In this document: positions 36,733 to 45,551 of the stretch, piece by piece
Layout of the letters: the number at the start of each line of letters is the position of its first letter
Position numbering within the stretch: position 1 is the first letter of the stretch
From: Desulfobacterium sp.
Lineage (GTDB): Bacteria; Desulfobacterota; Desulfobacteria; Desulfobacterales; Desulfobacteraceae
Length of the DNA: 64,000 nucleotides
Direction: 5' to 3'
Assembly: GCA_030145245.1 (NCBI GenBank)
Contig: JAQYWC010000082.1
Location: 1 to 64,000, forward strand
Notes under the pieces: generated by a model
Seen by the model: the letters and a program-made list of their open reading frames with translations, nothing else
Database searches by the model: none
Told to the model about the DNA's origin: nothing
Made by a program: the position numbers and the translations under genes

Positions 36733-37452
36733 TTATGTATTTATCTTATTAACAATTTCAAAAATCATCAAACCCGTAAATAGCTTCTTATGAAACATGG
36801 TTCTTTTTATTATCTGAATTTCACCGGCCAAGGATAGTTTTGCTTCTAAAAACAATTGTTTTATTTCAGCAATGGTATAATATCGAACATGACTTTTTTC
36901 GAAAATCCGTCGATATCTGTCCTGCAACCATATTGGAAAAAAAATATCTCTTCCTGATTCGATAATGATCAGCTTACCATCCGGAGCCATTACCCTTTTC
37001 ATCTCCGTAAGGGCTTTAAGGGGATTTTTATAATGATGAAAGGAACATGTGCACATCATATATCTAAAATATTTATCTGGATATGGTATTTTCTCTGCAC
37101 TTGCTACAGAAAATTCAGTCTTAGTATTATTACCGCCCCGGGGGAAACGTTTGGCTTTTTCAATCATTTTTGGAGAAATATCGATCCCACAGGCTATTCC
37201 CTTATCGATATATTTTGACACTTCCCACACAGCGCGCCCCGTCCCACATCCTACGTCAAGAAAATTTCCATTACCAGCTATATCTAACCTTGAAATGGCC
37301 TGTTTCTGATTATTTAAAAACCATGGAGAAATTCTATCTTCACCATACTTATCCGCCCATTTATCGAACCGATCAGCGGCTTGGCTATCATGTGAATCTG
37401 CATCTGTTTTTGAAAACAACGCGTCTTTTATCGTTTTTATAAAAGAATCCAT
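36733..37452 (-). CDS. Class I SAM-dependent methyltransferase
   Basis: Protein of 239 aa. Motif I GNGNFLDVGCGTGRAVWEVS (about 56-75), acidic strand ACGIDIS, motif II YPDKYFRYMMCTCSFHHYKN and DGKLIIIESGRD. The N-terminal ADRFDKWADKYGEDRI is typical of quinone or sugar methyltransferases. ATG start at 37452. It is a second methyltransferase of the same broad type as 11498-12253. It may methylate a glycan or its lipid carrier. Gaps to neighbours are under 50 bp. Confidence 0.83.
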   Translation of the reverse strand: MDSFIKTIKDALFSKTDADSHDSQAADRFDKWADKYGEDRISPWFLNNQKQAISRLDIAGNGNFLDVGCGTGRAVWEVSKYIDKGIACGIDISPKMIEKAKRFPRGGNNTKTEFSVASAEKIPYPDKYFRYMMCTCSFHHYKNPLKALTEMKRVMAPDGKLIIIESGRDIFFPIWLQDRYRRIFEKSHVRYYTIAEIKQLFLEAKLSLAGEIQIIKRTMFHKKLFTGLMIFEIVNKINT

Positions 37453-37498
37453 TTGACACCCCCAGAGGCAAAAAACATCATTCGGTCTTTTTTAAACG

Positions 37499-38482
37499 CT
37501 ACAAATAGCCTTCCGACCGGTACCATTCCCCGGCCCGCCTCAAGCCTTCATCAATACCTACCTTTGGACGGTAATTCAAATCGTGTTTAGCCTTGTCTAT
37601 TTTAAAAGCTCGGCCCTGCCTGAACCAGTCAACTCTACGGGGAAAAATCGGTGGAGAAATATGGAATGGTTTGCAAATTTTCTCGCAAACATGGCCTGCG
37701 ATAACAAGCGGCATCAAGGGAAGATGAGGTATTTTGGTTTTAACATCAAGTGCCGCCCCAACCTTCAGTACCAGTTCCTTAATAGATAAGAACTCTTCAT
37801 CGGCTATGAGATAAGCGTTGCCGTCTCCTTTACCCTCTTCCATTGCAAGCATAAATGCATCGATTAAATTATCGATATATAAAGGGTGATAAAGCGTCTT
37901 GCCATCACCGAACATTGGAAACAAACCTTTGTTAACCCGCTTAAAAATCATGAAAAAGCGAGCCGGATCGCCCGGGCCGTATATTGCTGCCGGGCGCAAA
38001 ATAACGGTTTTCATTCCTTTTTTAAAATATGCCTGAACAAGAGGTTCCGCTTCATATTTACTTTGCTGATAATAGTCGGCCGGTTGAATGGGAGCATCTT
38101 CCCCTGCGGGCGGATTATCTATATTTCCATGAACACCGCAAGTGCTGCAGTAAATGAATTTCCTTACCTGATTATCAAACGCAGCCTCTAACACATTCTT
38201 TGTACCATTCACGTTGACTTCATCATAATGGGAATTGTCGACATTAAGTTCCCGGAAAGCTGCCGCAACATGGTGTACGATATCAACATCCTGCATGCAT
38301 TTTCTTACAATGTTCTTATCTGTGATACTGCCTATAACAACGTCAGCGCCCAGAGTTCTTAAATCGTCTGTTTTAAGCCCCTCCTTAGAATCAAGGACGA
38401 CAACACTGTATCCACTCTCGATTAGCCTTTTTACCAGAGCCGTTCCCGTAAAGCCGGTACCTCCCGTAACTAATATTTTCAT
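37499..38482 (-). CDS. NAD-dependent epimerase/dehydratase (extended SDR), paralogue A
   Basis: Protein of 327 aa. Start MKILVTGGTGFTGTALVK with the glycine-rich NAD loop TGGTGFTG, VHHVAAAFRE, a catalytic YQQSKYEAEPLV (Y-x3-K) and a late LRPAAIYGPGDP. ATG at 38482 has an excellent ribosome site (AAGGAGG); the frame upstream of it to 38530 is not needed. The family interconverts nucleotide or lipid-linked sugars. It is clearly related to paralogue B at 40675: both end in PPxxPRRV-F and YxPKVGxxEGLRR-EWY. Upstream lies a 223-bp gap without genes. Confidence 0.87.
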   Translation of the reverse strand: MKILVTGGTGFTGTALVKRLIESGYSVVVLDSKEGLKTDDLRTLGADVVIGSITDKNIVRKCMQDVDIVHHVAAAFRELNVDNSHYDEVNVNGTKNVLEAAFDNQVRKFIYCSTCGVHGNIDNPPAGEDAPIQPADYYQQSKYEAEPLVQAYFKKGMKTVILRPAAIYGPGDPARFFMIFKRVNKGLFPMFGDGKTLYHPLYIDNLIDAFMLAMEEGKGDGNAYLIADEEFLSIKELVLKVGAALDVKTKIPHLPLMPLVIAGHVCEKICKPFHISPPIFPRRVDWFRQGRAFKIDKAKHDLNYRPKVGIDEGLRRAGEWYRSEGYL

Positions 38483-38705
38483 CCCCCCTCCTTGAAAAAC
38501 AAAACATGATGGTTTAAACAGACTGGCCATGGAACCAAGCAGGCTTTTTCAATTCCCGAAAAGAGGTATAAAACGAATTTAGAGCTACAGCGCAACGCTA
38601 AAAATGCCGCATTCATGGGGGTATCGAAAATGAAGATTCATTAGTAGGAACCTGATGATTCCTTACATTTTTTGTGTTACTTTTGCGCAGAATGATCTCC
38701 ACACC

Positions 38706-39458
38706 TTACGGTTTCTGTAACCTGAACCGGACTACTTTGGCAGGCGTTCCCACCGCAATCGCATAATCAGGCATATCCTTTGTTACAACGGCGCCGGCAC
38801 CGATTATGACTCCTTTTCCTAACCTGACCCCATCGAGAACAGTTGCGCCGGCACCCAACCATACATCATCCCCGATAATCACAGGCCCCTTGGAATAGAT
38901 GCCCTGCTCCATCATTGGCTTTTCCATTGATTTGAAGACATATCGAGCCCCGCCCACATAACAGTTAGCGGCGATCAAAACAGACTCTCCTAATGAGATC
39001 CCTGTCACGGAAGACAAAATCACATTGGAGCCAATATCGGTTTTTGATCCAATTCTCAAAGGACCAGTTTTACATTGAACAATGCAATTTCTTGAAATAA
39101 TGACATCATGTCCTATTACGATGCCGTCCTCTCCACTTCCGGATGCATCAAGCAGAACATTGTCATCAATGGAGACACGATCCCCCAACCTTACTTTACA
39201 TGGATGGCGAACAGTTACTCCCCTTCCGATTATTGCGCCGGTTCCAGCAGATCCCAGGATTTTACGGAAACCCCATTTTCTTAAAAAATATCCAATTCCA
39301 CCAGATATATTTCCAAGAAAAAACGTAATCAACTCATACTTTATCAACTGAAAAAGATTCTCTGACCCAATCACTTTGCGCATATATCTCACCAGAGGAG
39401 ATACACCAGCACTGTGTAATTGTTCTCTTAACAACTCCTTATCTACAATTTGAGTCAT
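38706..39458 (-). CDS. Left-handed beta-helix acyltransferase (LbH, sugar O-acetyltransferase type)
   Basis: Protein of 250 aa. The helical N-terminus (MTQIVDKELLREQLHSAGVS) is followed by hexapeptide repeats (VIIGHDVIISRNCIVQCKTG, IGSKTDIGSNVILSS) and a C-terminal GAGATVLDGVRLGKGVIIGA then AVVTKDMPDYAIAVGTPAKV typical of Maa/LacA acetyltransferases. ATG at 39458 follows the TAG of the oxidoreductase gene by one base and avoids an 83-nt overlap from a GTG at 39542. Expected to acetylate a sugar. Acetyl-CoA donor and acceptor are inferred. Confidence 0.85.
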   Translation of the reverse strand: MTQIVDKELLREQLHSAGVSPLVRYMRKVIGSENLFQLIKYELITFFLGNISGGIGYFLRKWGFRKILGSAGTGAIIGRGVTVRHPCKVRLGDRVSIDDNVLLDASGSGEDGIVIGHDVIISRNCIVQCKTGPLRIGSKTDIGSNVILSSVTGISLGESVLIAANCYVGGARYVFKSMEKPMMEQGIYSKGPVIIGDDVWLGAGATVLDGVRLGKGVIIGAGAVVTKDMPDYAIAVGTPAKVVRFRLQKP

Positions 39459-39459
39459 A

Positions 39460-40674
39460 CTATGTTTTTTTTCCCGTAAAAATCTTTTCCAACGTTTTTT
39501 CAGCCACAAGTCTTGAAGTCGTGAATTTGACACCAGAGACACTGTAAAGCCCGGCTACGCCGCCTATTGCCCCATGATCTGCAATCACTTCGCGGTCGGC
39601 CAATTCTACTTGATCATATTTTCTTGCCGGAAGGAGGCCAGCATGTACCTGATCTATATCCCCAGATTTCAAATTCAATCCGGGAACCGCACCGTTTATA
39701 TCTTGCATAAAAGTTTCCAATTGGGACAACGTCGGTTCAGGTTTGGCATTTCCAACATTCTGAGACCAGGAGGAATGTCCTGTACCTGCGAACAATTTAC
39801 CATTTAGCGGAACAATAAAATAGGTCCGGGCATTTTTCTTTTTCGGTGCTACTGCCAATGCGTGGTCTGAAAGTGCGTCCCTGTCAAACAAAACATTCCA
39901 GGCAACAGAGGGATAAAATAATTTTTCAATTTCCGTGTCCAGGGTACAGGAAAGATCCCGGCTCCATGGGCCTGCGGCGTTCACGACCACATCAGAATAA
40001 AAGGTTATTTCTTTGCAACTTTTTTTATTGAATATCTTTACACCGGCGACCATATTACCATTTTTAATAAGTCCTATTGCTTCACATCGGTTTAAGGCAA
40101 TTGCCCCTTTTACCTTTGCATCTTCCAAAATCCTGTGAAGCAGACCTCTGCAATCCGGCATAAAAGCGTCATGCCAAACGGCCCCGCCCACAAGTCCCTT
40201 TTTATCGACATCTGGAAAGAGTTTGACGGTCTCAGATTGATTGACCACATTACCCGAAGGAAGATGACGATCCCCCCTGACCTCCTGATTACGACGGCAG
40301 GAGAGAATATCATTTATGAATAACGCTGTTCTCAGAACCGAAGGTCTGCGAAGCCCGTTTCCATAAAGAGGCATCATGCAGGGCAGAGGTACTACATATT
40401 CGGGATAGCGTTTCAGGAACCATCTCCTCTCCCCTACAGATTCACGATACCGATAAATATCTGCTGTTTGAAGATACCTAAAGCCGCCGTGGATAATTCG
40501 CAGACTGTTTGCGCTTGTATGCACTCCGAAATCATCTTTTTCAAGGAGAAGAGCACTTAAGCCCTTCCTGGATGCTTCATAAGCAAGCATCACCCCATAG
40601 ATCCCCCCGCCGACAATAATAAGATCATATTTCCTTTCGGCATACCGTTCTGGGATATCAACTATTTCGGACAT
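39460..40674 (-). CDS. GlpD-like FAD-dependent oxidoreductase
   Basis: Protein of 404 aa. N-terminal FAD fold YDLIIVGGGIYGVMLAYEAS then LLLEKDDFG and SANSLRIIHGGFRYLQ, the pattern of glycerol-3-phosphate dehydrogenases (DAO superfamily). It also has VVNAAGPWSRDL and a late GGVAGLYSVSGVKFTTSRLV. It is shorter than respiratory GlpD (about 500 aa) because the C-terminal capping domain is missing. It lies between the two SDR paralogues, so it probably oxidises a sugar or polyol phosphate in precursor synthesis; the substrate is unproven. Start ATG directly after the TGA of the SDR gene. Confidence 0.82.
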   Translation of the reverse strand: MSEIVDIPERYAERKYDLIIVGGGIYGVMLAYEASRKGLSALLLEKDDFGVHTSANSLRIIHGGFRYLQTADIYRYRESVGERRWFLKRYPEYVVPLPCMMPLYGNGLRRPSVLRTALFINDILSCRRNQEVRGDRHLPSGNVVNQSETVKLFPDVDKKGLVGGAVWHDAFMPDCRGLLHRILEDAKVKGAIALNRCEAIGLIKNGNMVAGVKIFNKKSCKEITFYSDVVVNAAGPWSRDLSCTLDTEIEKLFYPSVAWNVLFDRDALSDHALAVAPKKKNARTYFIVPLNGKLFAGTGHSSWSQNVGNAKPEPTLSQLETFMQDINGAVPGLNLKSGDIDQVHAGLLPARKYDQVELADREVIADHGAIGGVAGLYSVSGVKFTTSRLVAEKTLEKIFTGKKT

Positions 40675-41655
40675 TCAGATCAACCCTTCTTGTTTGTACC
40701 ATTCAGCTGTTCGCCTGAGCCCTTCCCGTAGTCCAACCTTCGGCTTATAATCAAGCAACTTCTCGGCTTTTTGGATGCTAAAGGCTCTGTCCAGTGCGAA
40801 GAACTCCACCCGCCGGGGATAAAGAGGAGGATTGAGACCGACAAGACGACACACTTTATCACATAGTATGGAGGCTAAGTAGACAGGATAATATGGAATA
40901 TTGAACTTGGAAAGAGATTTTCCAAGAATCTCCCCTATGGACATGCACAGTTCTCGAAGCGTCGAATACCTCTCCCCCCCGATGGTGAACACTTCTCCCA
41001 CCGCCTCAGGTTTATGCCCGCAAAGAACAATTCCTTCTACGAGATCGTCAATATATGTCATGTGATACAATACTTCCCCCGAACCAACCATGACAAAAGT
41101 GCCTTTATTTATTGGCTTAAACAGTTTTAAAAACCTGGTATCTCCAGCTCCGTAGATACCAACCGGTCTGACAATCGATACGGGAAGTTCGGTATCAAAA
41201 TATTCTGTAGCAGTAAGTTCACCAGCAAGTTTTGACTTTTGGTAGTGGTCGCCGGGCTTGAAGCGGTAATTTTCATCTGCAGGGGCATTCTCGATCTCTC
41301 CCTGGACACCTACGGTTGAGCAATGAACAAATCTTTTTACTTCAGCCTTACGGGCAGCTTCAAGCAGATTCCTTGTTGCCTCAACATTAACCCGGTTGAA
41401 TTCTTCCTTATCAGAATGTTCAGTTCGGTAGGCCGCAGCAATGTGGTAAACTCTTTCGATCCCATCAAAACCTTCCGATACTGAAACAGGATCAGTTATA
41501 TCCGTGAATTTGCATTCAACGCCCATTCTTTGCAATGCTGTGACCCTTGGTCCTGGCCTCACAAATGCCGTAACACGCTCGCCATCATGAATTAATCGCT
41601 TACATAAATTCCAACCCGTAAATCCCGTGGCACCAGTTACAAGTGTCTTTCCCAT
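40675..41655 (-). CDS. NAD-dependent epimerase/dehydratase (extended SDR), paralogue B
   Basis: Protein of 326 aa: MGKTLVTGATGFTGWNLCK with loop TGATGFTG, RVYHIAAAYRTEHSDKEEFN, YQKSKLAGELTA (Y-x3-K) and IVRPVGIYGAGDT. The C-terminal signature PPLYPRRVEFFALDRAF then YKPKVGLREGLRRTAEWYKQ parallels paralogue A at 37499. The HpnA-like start and ending recall epimerases of hopanoid or polyprenyl-linked sugars. It sits 4 bp after the AsnB gene and directly before the oxidoreductase. Confidence 0.88.
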   Translation of the reverse strand: MGKTLVTGATGFTGWNLCKRLIHDGERVTAFVRPGPRVTALQRMGVECKFTDITDPVSVSEGFDGIERVYHIAAAYRTEHSDKEEFNRVNVEATRNLLEAARKAEVKRFVHCSTVGVQGEIENAPADENYRFKPGDHYQKSKLAGELTATEYFDTELPVSIVRPVGIYGAGDTRFLKLFKPINKGTFVMVGSGEVLYHMTYIDDLVEGIVLCGHKPEAVGEVFTIGGERYSTLRELCMSIGEILGKSLSKFNIPYYPVYLASILCDKVCRLVGLNPPLYPRRVEFFALDRAFSIQKAEKLLDYKPKVGLREGLRRTAEWYKQEGLI

Positions 41656-41659
41656 AATT

Positions 41660-43534
41660 TTAACCCTCCAACCAGCGAACCCGCCATGACTGAAATACCA
41701 TTAATGACCATAAGATGTGACTGTGATTTGCGTACCCTGATAGATGTTCCCTCTTTAGCTTTTCAATCGCAGCCGGCTGAAACAGTCCCTCCTGCCGGAT
41801 TTTTCTACTGTCCAGCAATTCTTCCATTAACGGCAGCAACTGGGAACTGAGCCATTGTTTAATGGGAATGCTGAACCCCTCTTTGGGACGATAGACACAG
41901 TCTGAAGGAATATACCGCGCTGCGACCTTTTTCAGCAGGACTTTGGTTTTTCCGCTATTCACCTTGAATCTGTCCGGGATTTGAAAGGCAAGCTCCACCA
42001 GTTCTCTATCAAGAAAAGGAACTCTTGCCTCCAGAGATACGGCCATGGACATGCGATCGGTTTTGACCAGACAATTATCACACAGGTAACTTTTCAGATC
42101 CACATATAGGCTTCTGTTGAGCGGTTGCCTGGCACCTGCTTTTCTAAACAACTCAGAAATATGTGCTGTGGCCGGAGTATTCAGTTGCTTCAGTGCATCA
42201 ATGGTGAACAATTGCTTTCTTATGGAATCTCCCGCAAATAACCGCCAGCGGGCATGGGAGATTTCCACTGGATGCTCCAGGCCTTCAACAAACCGCTTTG
42301 CTTTGTTCACAAGCCCTTTCTTGGCCTGCCGCGGTTTAAGTGAATTGATGAATGGCTCGATGGCGTTCTTACGCAAAAAACCAGGGAGATATTGATACTG
42401 TCTGGCTTTTTCATCCGCAAGATACGTTTCATAACCACCAAAAAGTTCATCCCCCCCATCACCGCTCAAAGCAACGGTAACAGATCTCCTGGCGAGCCGT
42501 GAAACAAGATAGGTTGGAAAAATTGAAAAATCCCCGATCGGATCATCCATAAAATAGATCAATTTGTCAAAAAGCCCGGATACGTCAGGCTTGATTATCT
42601 CATCCTCATGATCAAGTCCGAGAAAATCTGCGGCCTTTCTTGCCCAATGCAACTCATTATAGCTTGGATCATCAAAACCGATGCTGAATGTCCTGGCCCT
42701 TCCCATGGATGTTGTTACAAGGGATGAATCAACTCCGCCGGATAAAAACGCACCCAGGGGGACATCGCTGACAAGCTGGCGCTGAACACTTTCTTTAACC
42801 TTGTAATCGACCTCTTCGACCCACTCATCCAGGGTTTTGAATTGATTTTCCGAACAATCCGGAACATCCCAGTAGGTTGAGATTGAGCATGACGGATTGG
42901 TCAGATCAATGTTCAGCATGGTACCTGGCTCTAACTTATATACATTTTTTAACAATGTCCTTTTACCCGGAATATATTCCCAGGAAAAGAACTCACCCAA
43001 TGCATCTGTATTGAGTTCTTTATTGATTAGCCTGCTTGCTGCCAGGGCTTTTATCTCAGATCCCCAGATTAGGTATCGATTATCGTAATAATAAAACAGA
43101 GGTTTTATTCCAATATGATCTCTTACAAGTATCAATCTTTTACGCTTTGAATCATGCAGGGCGATGGCAAACATTCCGTTCAGATATCGGGGAAAATCAT
43201 CCAGGTACTCCTCATATGCATGAACAATTACTTCAGTATCGGAATTTGTTTTAAAACGATGGCCTTTTTTCTCCAATGAATCTCGCAACGCCCGGAAGTT
43301 ATAGATTTCTCCATTGCAAATAACCCTGACCGAACGATCCTCGTTAAATATGGGCTGACTTCCCCCTTTTAAATCGATAATCGCAAGACGGCGCATACCC
43401 AATCCCACGTTATCCCGAATATCAATCCCTTCGTCATCAGGACCACGGTGTTTTATGGTGTTGCACATGGCATGCAACAACTCCGGAGCAGGAGGAGGTC
43501 CCTGGAAAGACGCGATACCGGTTATTCCGCACAC
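41660..43534 (-). CDS. asnB: Asparagine synthase-type amidotransferase (intact), exosortase-locus type
   Basis: Protein of 624 aa. The start is GTG, read MCGITGIASFQG, overlapping the TAG of the GT4 gene by one base. The nucleophile Cys, HRGPDDEGIDI, GMRRLAIIDLKGGSQP, NGEIYNFRALR and SDTEVIVHAYEEY are intact. The synthetase domain has the PP-loop LSGGVDSSLVTTSM and LSGDGGDELFGGYE. It resembles the amidotransferases commonly found in exosortase-A loci (family knowledge, not tested here). Compared with 27065-28945 the two are true paralogues. Both differ sharply from the broken copy at 3386. Confidence 0.9.
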   Translation of the reverse strand: MCGITGIASFQGPPPAPELLHAMCNTIKHRGPDDEGIDIRDNVGLGMRRLAIIDLKGGSQPIFNEDRSVRVICNGEIYNFRALRDSLEKKGHRFKTNSDTEVIVHAYEEYLDDFPRYLNGMFAIALHDSKRKRLILVRDHIGIKPLFYYYDNRYLIWGSEIKALAASRLINKELNTDALGEFFSWEYIPGKRTLLKNVYKLEPGTMLNIDLTNPSCSISTYWDVPDCSENQFKTLDEWVEEVDYKVKESVQRQLVSDVPLGAFLSGGVDSSLVTTSMGRARTFSIGFDDPSYNELHWARKAADFLGLDHEDEIIKPDVSGLFDKLIYFMDDPIGDFSIFPTYLVSRLARRSVTVALSGDGGDELFGGYETYLADEKARQYQYLPGFLRKNAIEPFINSLKPRQAKKGLVNKAKRFVEGLEHPVEISHARWRLFAGDSIRKQLFTIDALKQLNTPATAHISELFRKAGARQPLNRSLYVDLKSYLCDNCLVKTDRMSMAVSLEARVPFLDRELVELAFQIPDRFKVNSGKTKVLLKKVAARYIPSDCVYRPKEGFSIPIKQWLSSQLLPLMEELLDSRKIRQEGLFQPAAIEKLKREHLSGYANHSHILWSLMVFQSWRVRWLEG

Positions 43535-44721
43535 TATATTAGATCCAGTGATATCAGCATCTTTCGCATCTTCTCCACATAAACAGGTCGTGAATACTTT
43601 TTTTCATAAACGCGGATGGCGTTTAACGCTTTTATCTTTCCAGCCCCCCCAGGCTCAATGGCTTCAATCATTTTGCAAGCCATATCATTGGCGTCTGGCT
43701 GTGCCAGAAAAGAGATATCCCCATTCAGCACCTGTGTATGAGAATAAATATCGGTGGCAAGCAAAGGGATTCCTCCGGCAAGCAGCTCATAAATTTTTAG
43801 CGGGGTATTGGTCCCTGCAATTCTTGGAGAAACAAGGAGCTGCGCTATGGCGCAGTATCTCTTTGCCAGATCCTGGGGAACACGTCCGGTGAAAAGGGTA
43901 CGTTTATCGACGCCGAACTTTTGTGCAAGATCCGAATAAAAAGTAACCTGTGACTCGCTACCGCCAACAACAATCAAAAACGCGTCATCAATTTTGTCAC
44001 ACACCTTTTTAAATGAATCGATCAGCAGATCGATTCCCTGGTATGCCTCAAGGGTTCCCGCATATACAATAAATCGTTTATTGGCGGGCAGGTTTTCCAT
44101 TTTAAAATCGCTATTAACATTACAGGAGGCTCTCTTTGGCGATTTCAATTTAACAGAATCAAAAATTGAATTCTCTATCATTATATGCTTTTCAGGCTTG
44201 TCGATCACGCTGTTTACGTAATCCGCCAGGTCAGGACATATGGTAATGACAGCATCTGCGGTTTTCAGGCAGGAGTCTTCAAGTTTTTTAAATATATTTA
44301 TTATAAATTCAGAACGTGTGAAGTTAAAATTTGTCAATTGCTGGGGCAGACTTGAATGCATGTCATATATCAGTTTAAACCGGAAAAAAGGCTTAAAAAA
44401 CCGACAAAAAAATACGGCCTCTTCATGGGCGTGAACGAAATCATAACGCCTGCTGCAAAGAAGCACAAAAGTCCAGATTACAATAAAAGCATCCAGGAAC
44501 AGCTTTAAAAAGGATGGACCGATTTTTACGTCGCCCAACATTTTAAATCTGGGTATTCTGATAATATTGACACCGGGAATATCAGCATCCTCTCCTTCTC
44601 CATAGGTGAGAAGATCGATATTCACACCGAGTTCAGAGGTTACAAGGGTGCGGTAATATACACTGAAAGGGGTTCCCCGGGGGGAAAAGAATGGTTGGGG
44701 TGAAATGATGAGGGCTCTCAC
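43534..44721 (-). CDS. Glycosyltransferase family 4 (GT-B)
   Basis: Protein of 395 aa. Start is a GTG at 44721 (VRALIISPQPFFSPRGTPFS), just after the TAG of the metallohydrolase gene; AAGG lies about 11 nt upstream. The N-terminal domain has SPRGTPFSVYYR and FVHAHEEAVFFCRFF. The C-terminal domain has FIVYAGTLEAYQGIDLLIDS, FLIVVGGSESQV and LLVSPRIAGTNTPLKIYELL with the donor-binding motif. GT4 family; the Gly-rich SPRGTP start is common in exosortase-locus GT4 enzymes. Stop shares one base with the next gene. Confidence 0.86.
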   Translation of the reverse strand: MRALIISPQPFFSPRGTPFSVYYRTLVTSELGVNIDLLTYGEGEDADIPGVNIIRIPRFKMLGDVKIGPSFLKLFLDAFIVIWTFVLLCSRRYDFVHAHEEAVFFCRFFKPFFRFKLIYDMHSSLPQQLTNFNFTRSEFIINIFKKLEDSCLKTADAVITICPDLADYVNSVIDKPEKHIMIENSIFDSVKLKSPKRASCNVNSDFKMENLPANKRFIVYAGTLEAYQGIDLLIDSFKKVCDKIDDAFLIVVGGSESQVTFYSDLAQKFGVDKRTLFTGRVPQDLAKRYCAIAQLLVSPRIAGTNTPLKIYELLAGGIPLLATDIYSHTQVLNGDISFLAQPDANDMACKMIEAIEPGGAGKIKALNAIRVYEKKYSRPVYVEKMRKMLISLDLI

Positions 44722-44723
44722 AG

Positions 44724-45536
44724 CTATAATATACCTTTTTTTAAACGTTTTAAAACCTGCATGCCTACTTGATGTTTTACGAAGCGACAACCAGTCTCAA
44801 GGCTGCCGTATGAACGGAATGGGGGACAGGACATATATAACATCCGTTTCAGATCCTCGGCCGGAGTATCAGGAGAAAGCGACCCCTCAATTGAGAAACC
44901 AAAACATCCTGGTCGATTAACCTCGGAAATAAAAGGAAGAGGATCACTTCCGGGCAGGATTTTGACCCCCCTTTCTAAAGCATGGGTAAAATGACTGGGG
45001 TATGGTAACAGCTCGGAACGACCGCTATTATCTCCCAGAAAAAAGCTTTGCTCCTTCTCTAACAGTCCTTTGATTATCCTTCCCCTTTTGCCTGTCCATT
45101 TTCCAAATCCCCATGGAATGACAGGTATACAGCCACTTGCATTTACGTCATCAATCAAATCTTCTATTGGCGTTTTTTCTTTAAAATCGCAATTTATAGC
45201 AATGGCAAGCAGTTCAAGATTTTCTTTGGTTACAATCTGCCGGCCAGCGATAATATATAGCTTCTCCTGCCTTAATGATTCGGCATATAAGGATTTTTTT
45301 TCACCGGTATGGAAAAATGACCAGTCGGTCAGATCGGGAGCCCCGGAATCAACATAGGAAACAAGCCTCTCGAACTGCCTGTTATCATCTGTATCAACGA
45401 GACATAAGACACCTGTAAAATCATTTTCCCTGTTCGCCTTTAACGCCTCATATTGAAAATTAGCATAGGCTGAATTCAGAAACTCGGTAAGGTTAAAGAG
45501 ACCGTGAATATGTACATGTGAATCAACTATAACCAG
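44724..45536 (-). CDS. PHP/TIM-barrel metallohydrolase-like protein, probable CTG start
   Basis: Protein of about 270 aa. No ATG, GTG or TTG fits the N-terminus. The first in-frame stop upstream (TAA, at the end of the FemAB gene) is followed by AAGGGAG and, 8 nt later, CTG at 45534-45536. From there it reads VIVDSHVHIHGLFNLTEFLN, a metal-binding HxHxH start, then TGEKKSLYAESLRQEKLYII. Later motifs PVIPWGFGKWTGKRGR, FFLGDNSGR and KILPGSDPLPF suit a TIM-barrel metal hydrolase. The TTG at 45158 would lose the DSHVHIH motif, so the longer form is preferred. The start codon is an inference. A sequencing error or frameshift that destroyed a normal start is an alternative. Confidence 0.7.
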   Translation of the reverse strand: MVIVDSHVHIHGLFNLTEFLNSAYANFQYEALKANRENDFTGVLCLVDTDDNRQFERLVSYVDSGAPDLTDWSFFHTGEKKSLYAESLRQEKLYIIAGRQIVTKENLELLAIAINCDFKEKTPIEDLIDDVNASGCIPVIPWGFGKWTGKRGRIIKGLLEKEQSFFLGDNSGRSELLPYPSHFTHALERGVKILPGSDPLPFISEVNRPGCFGFSIEGSLSPDTPAEDLKRMLYMSCPPFRSYGSLETGCRFVKHQVGMQVLKRLKKGIL

Positions 45537-45551
45537 AACGTATACTCCCTT

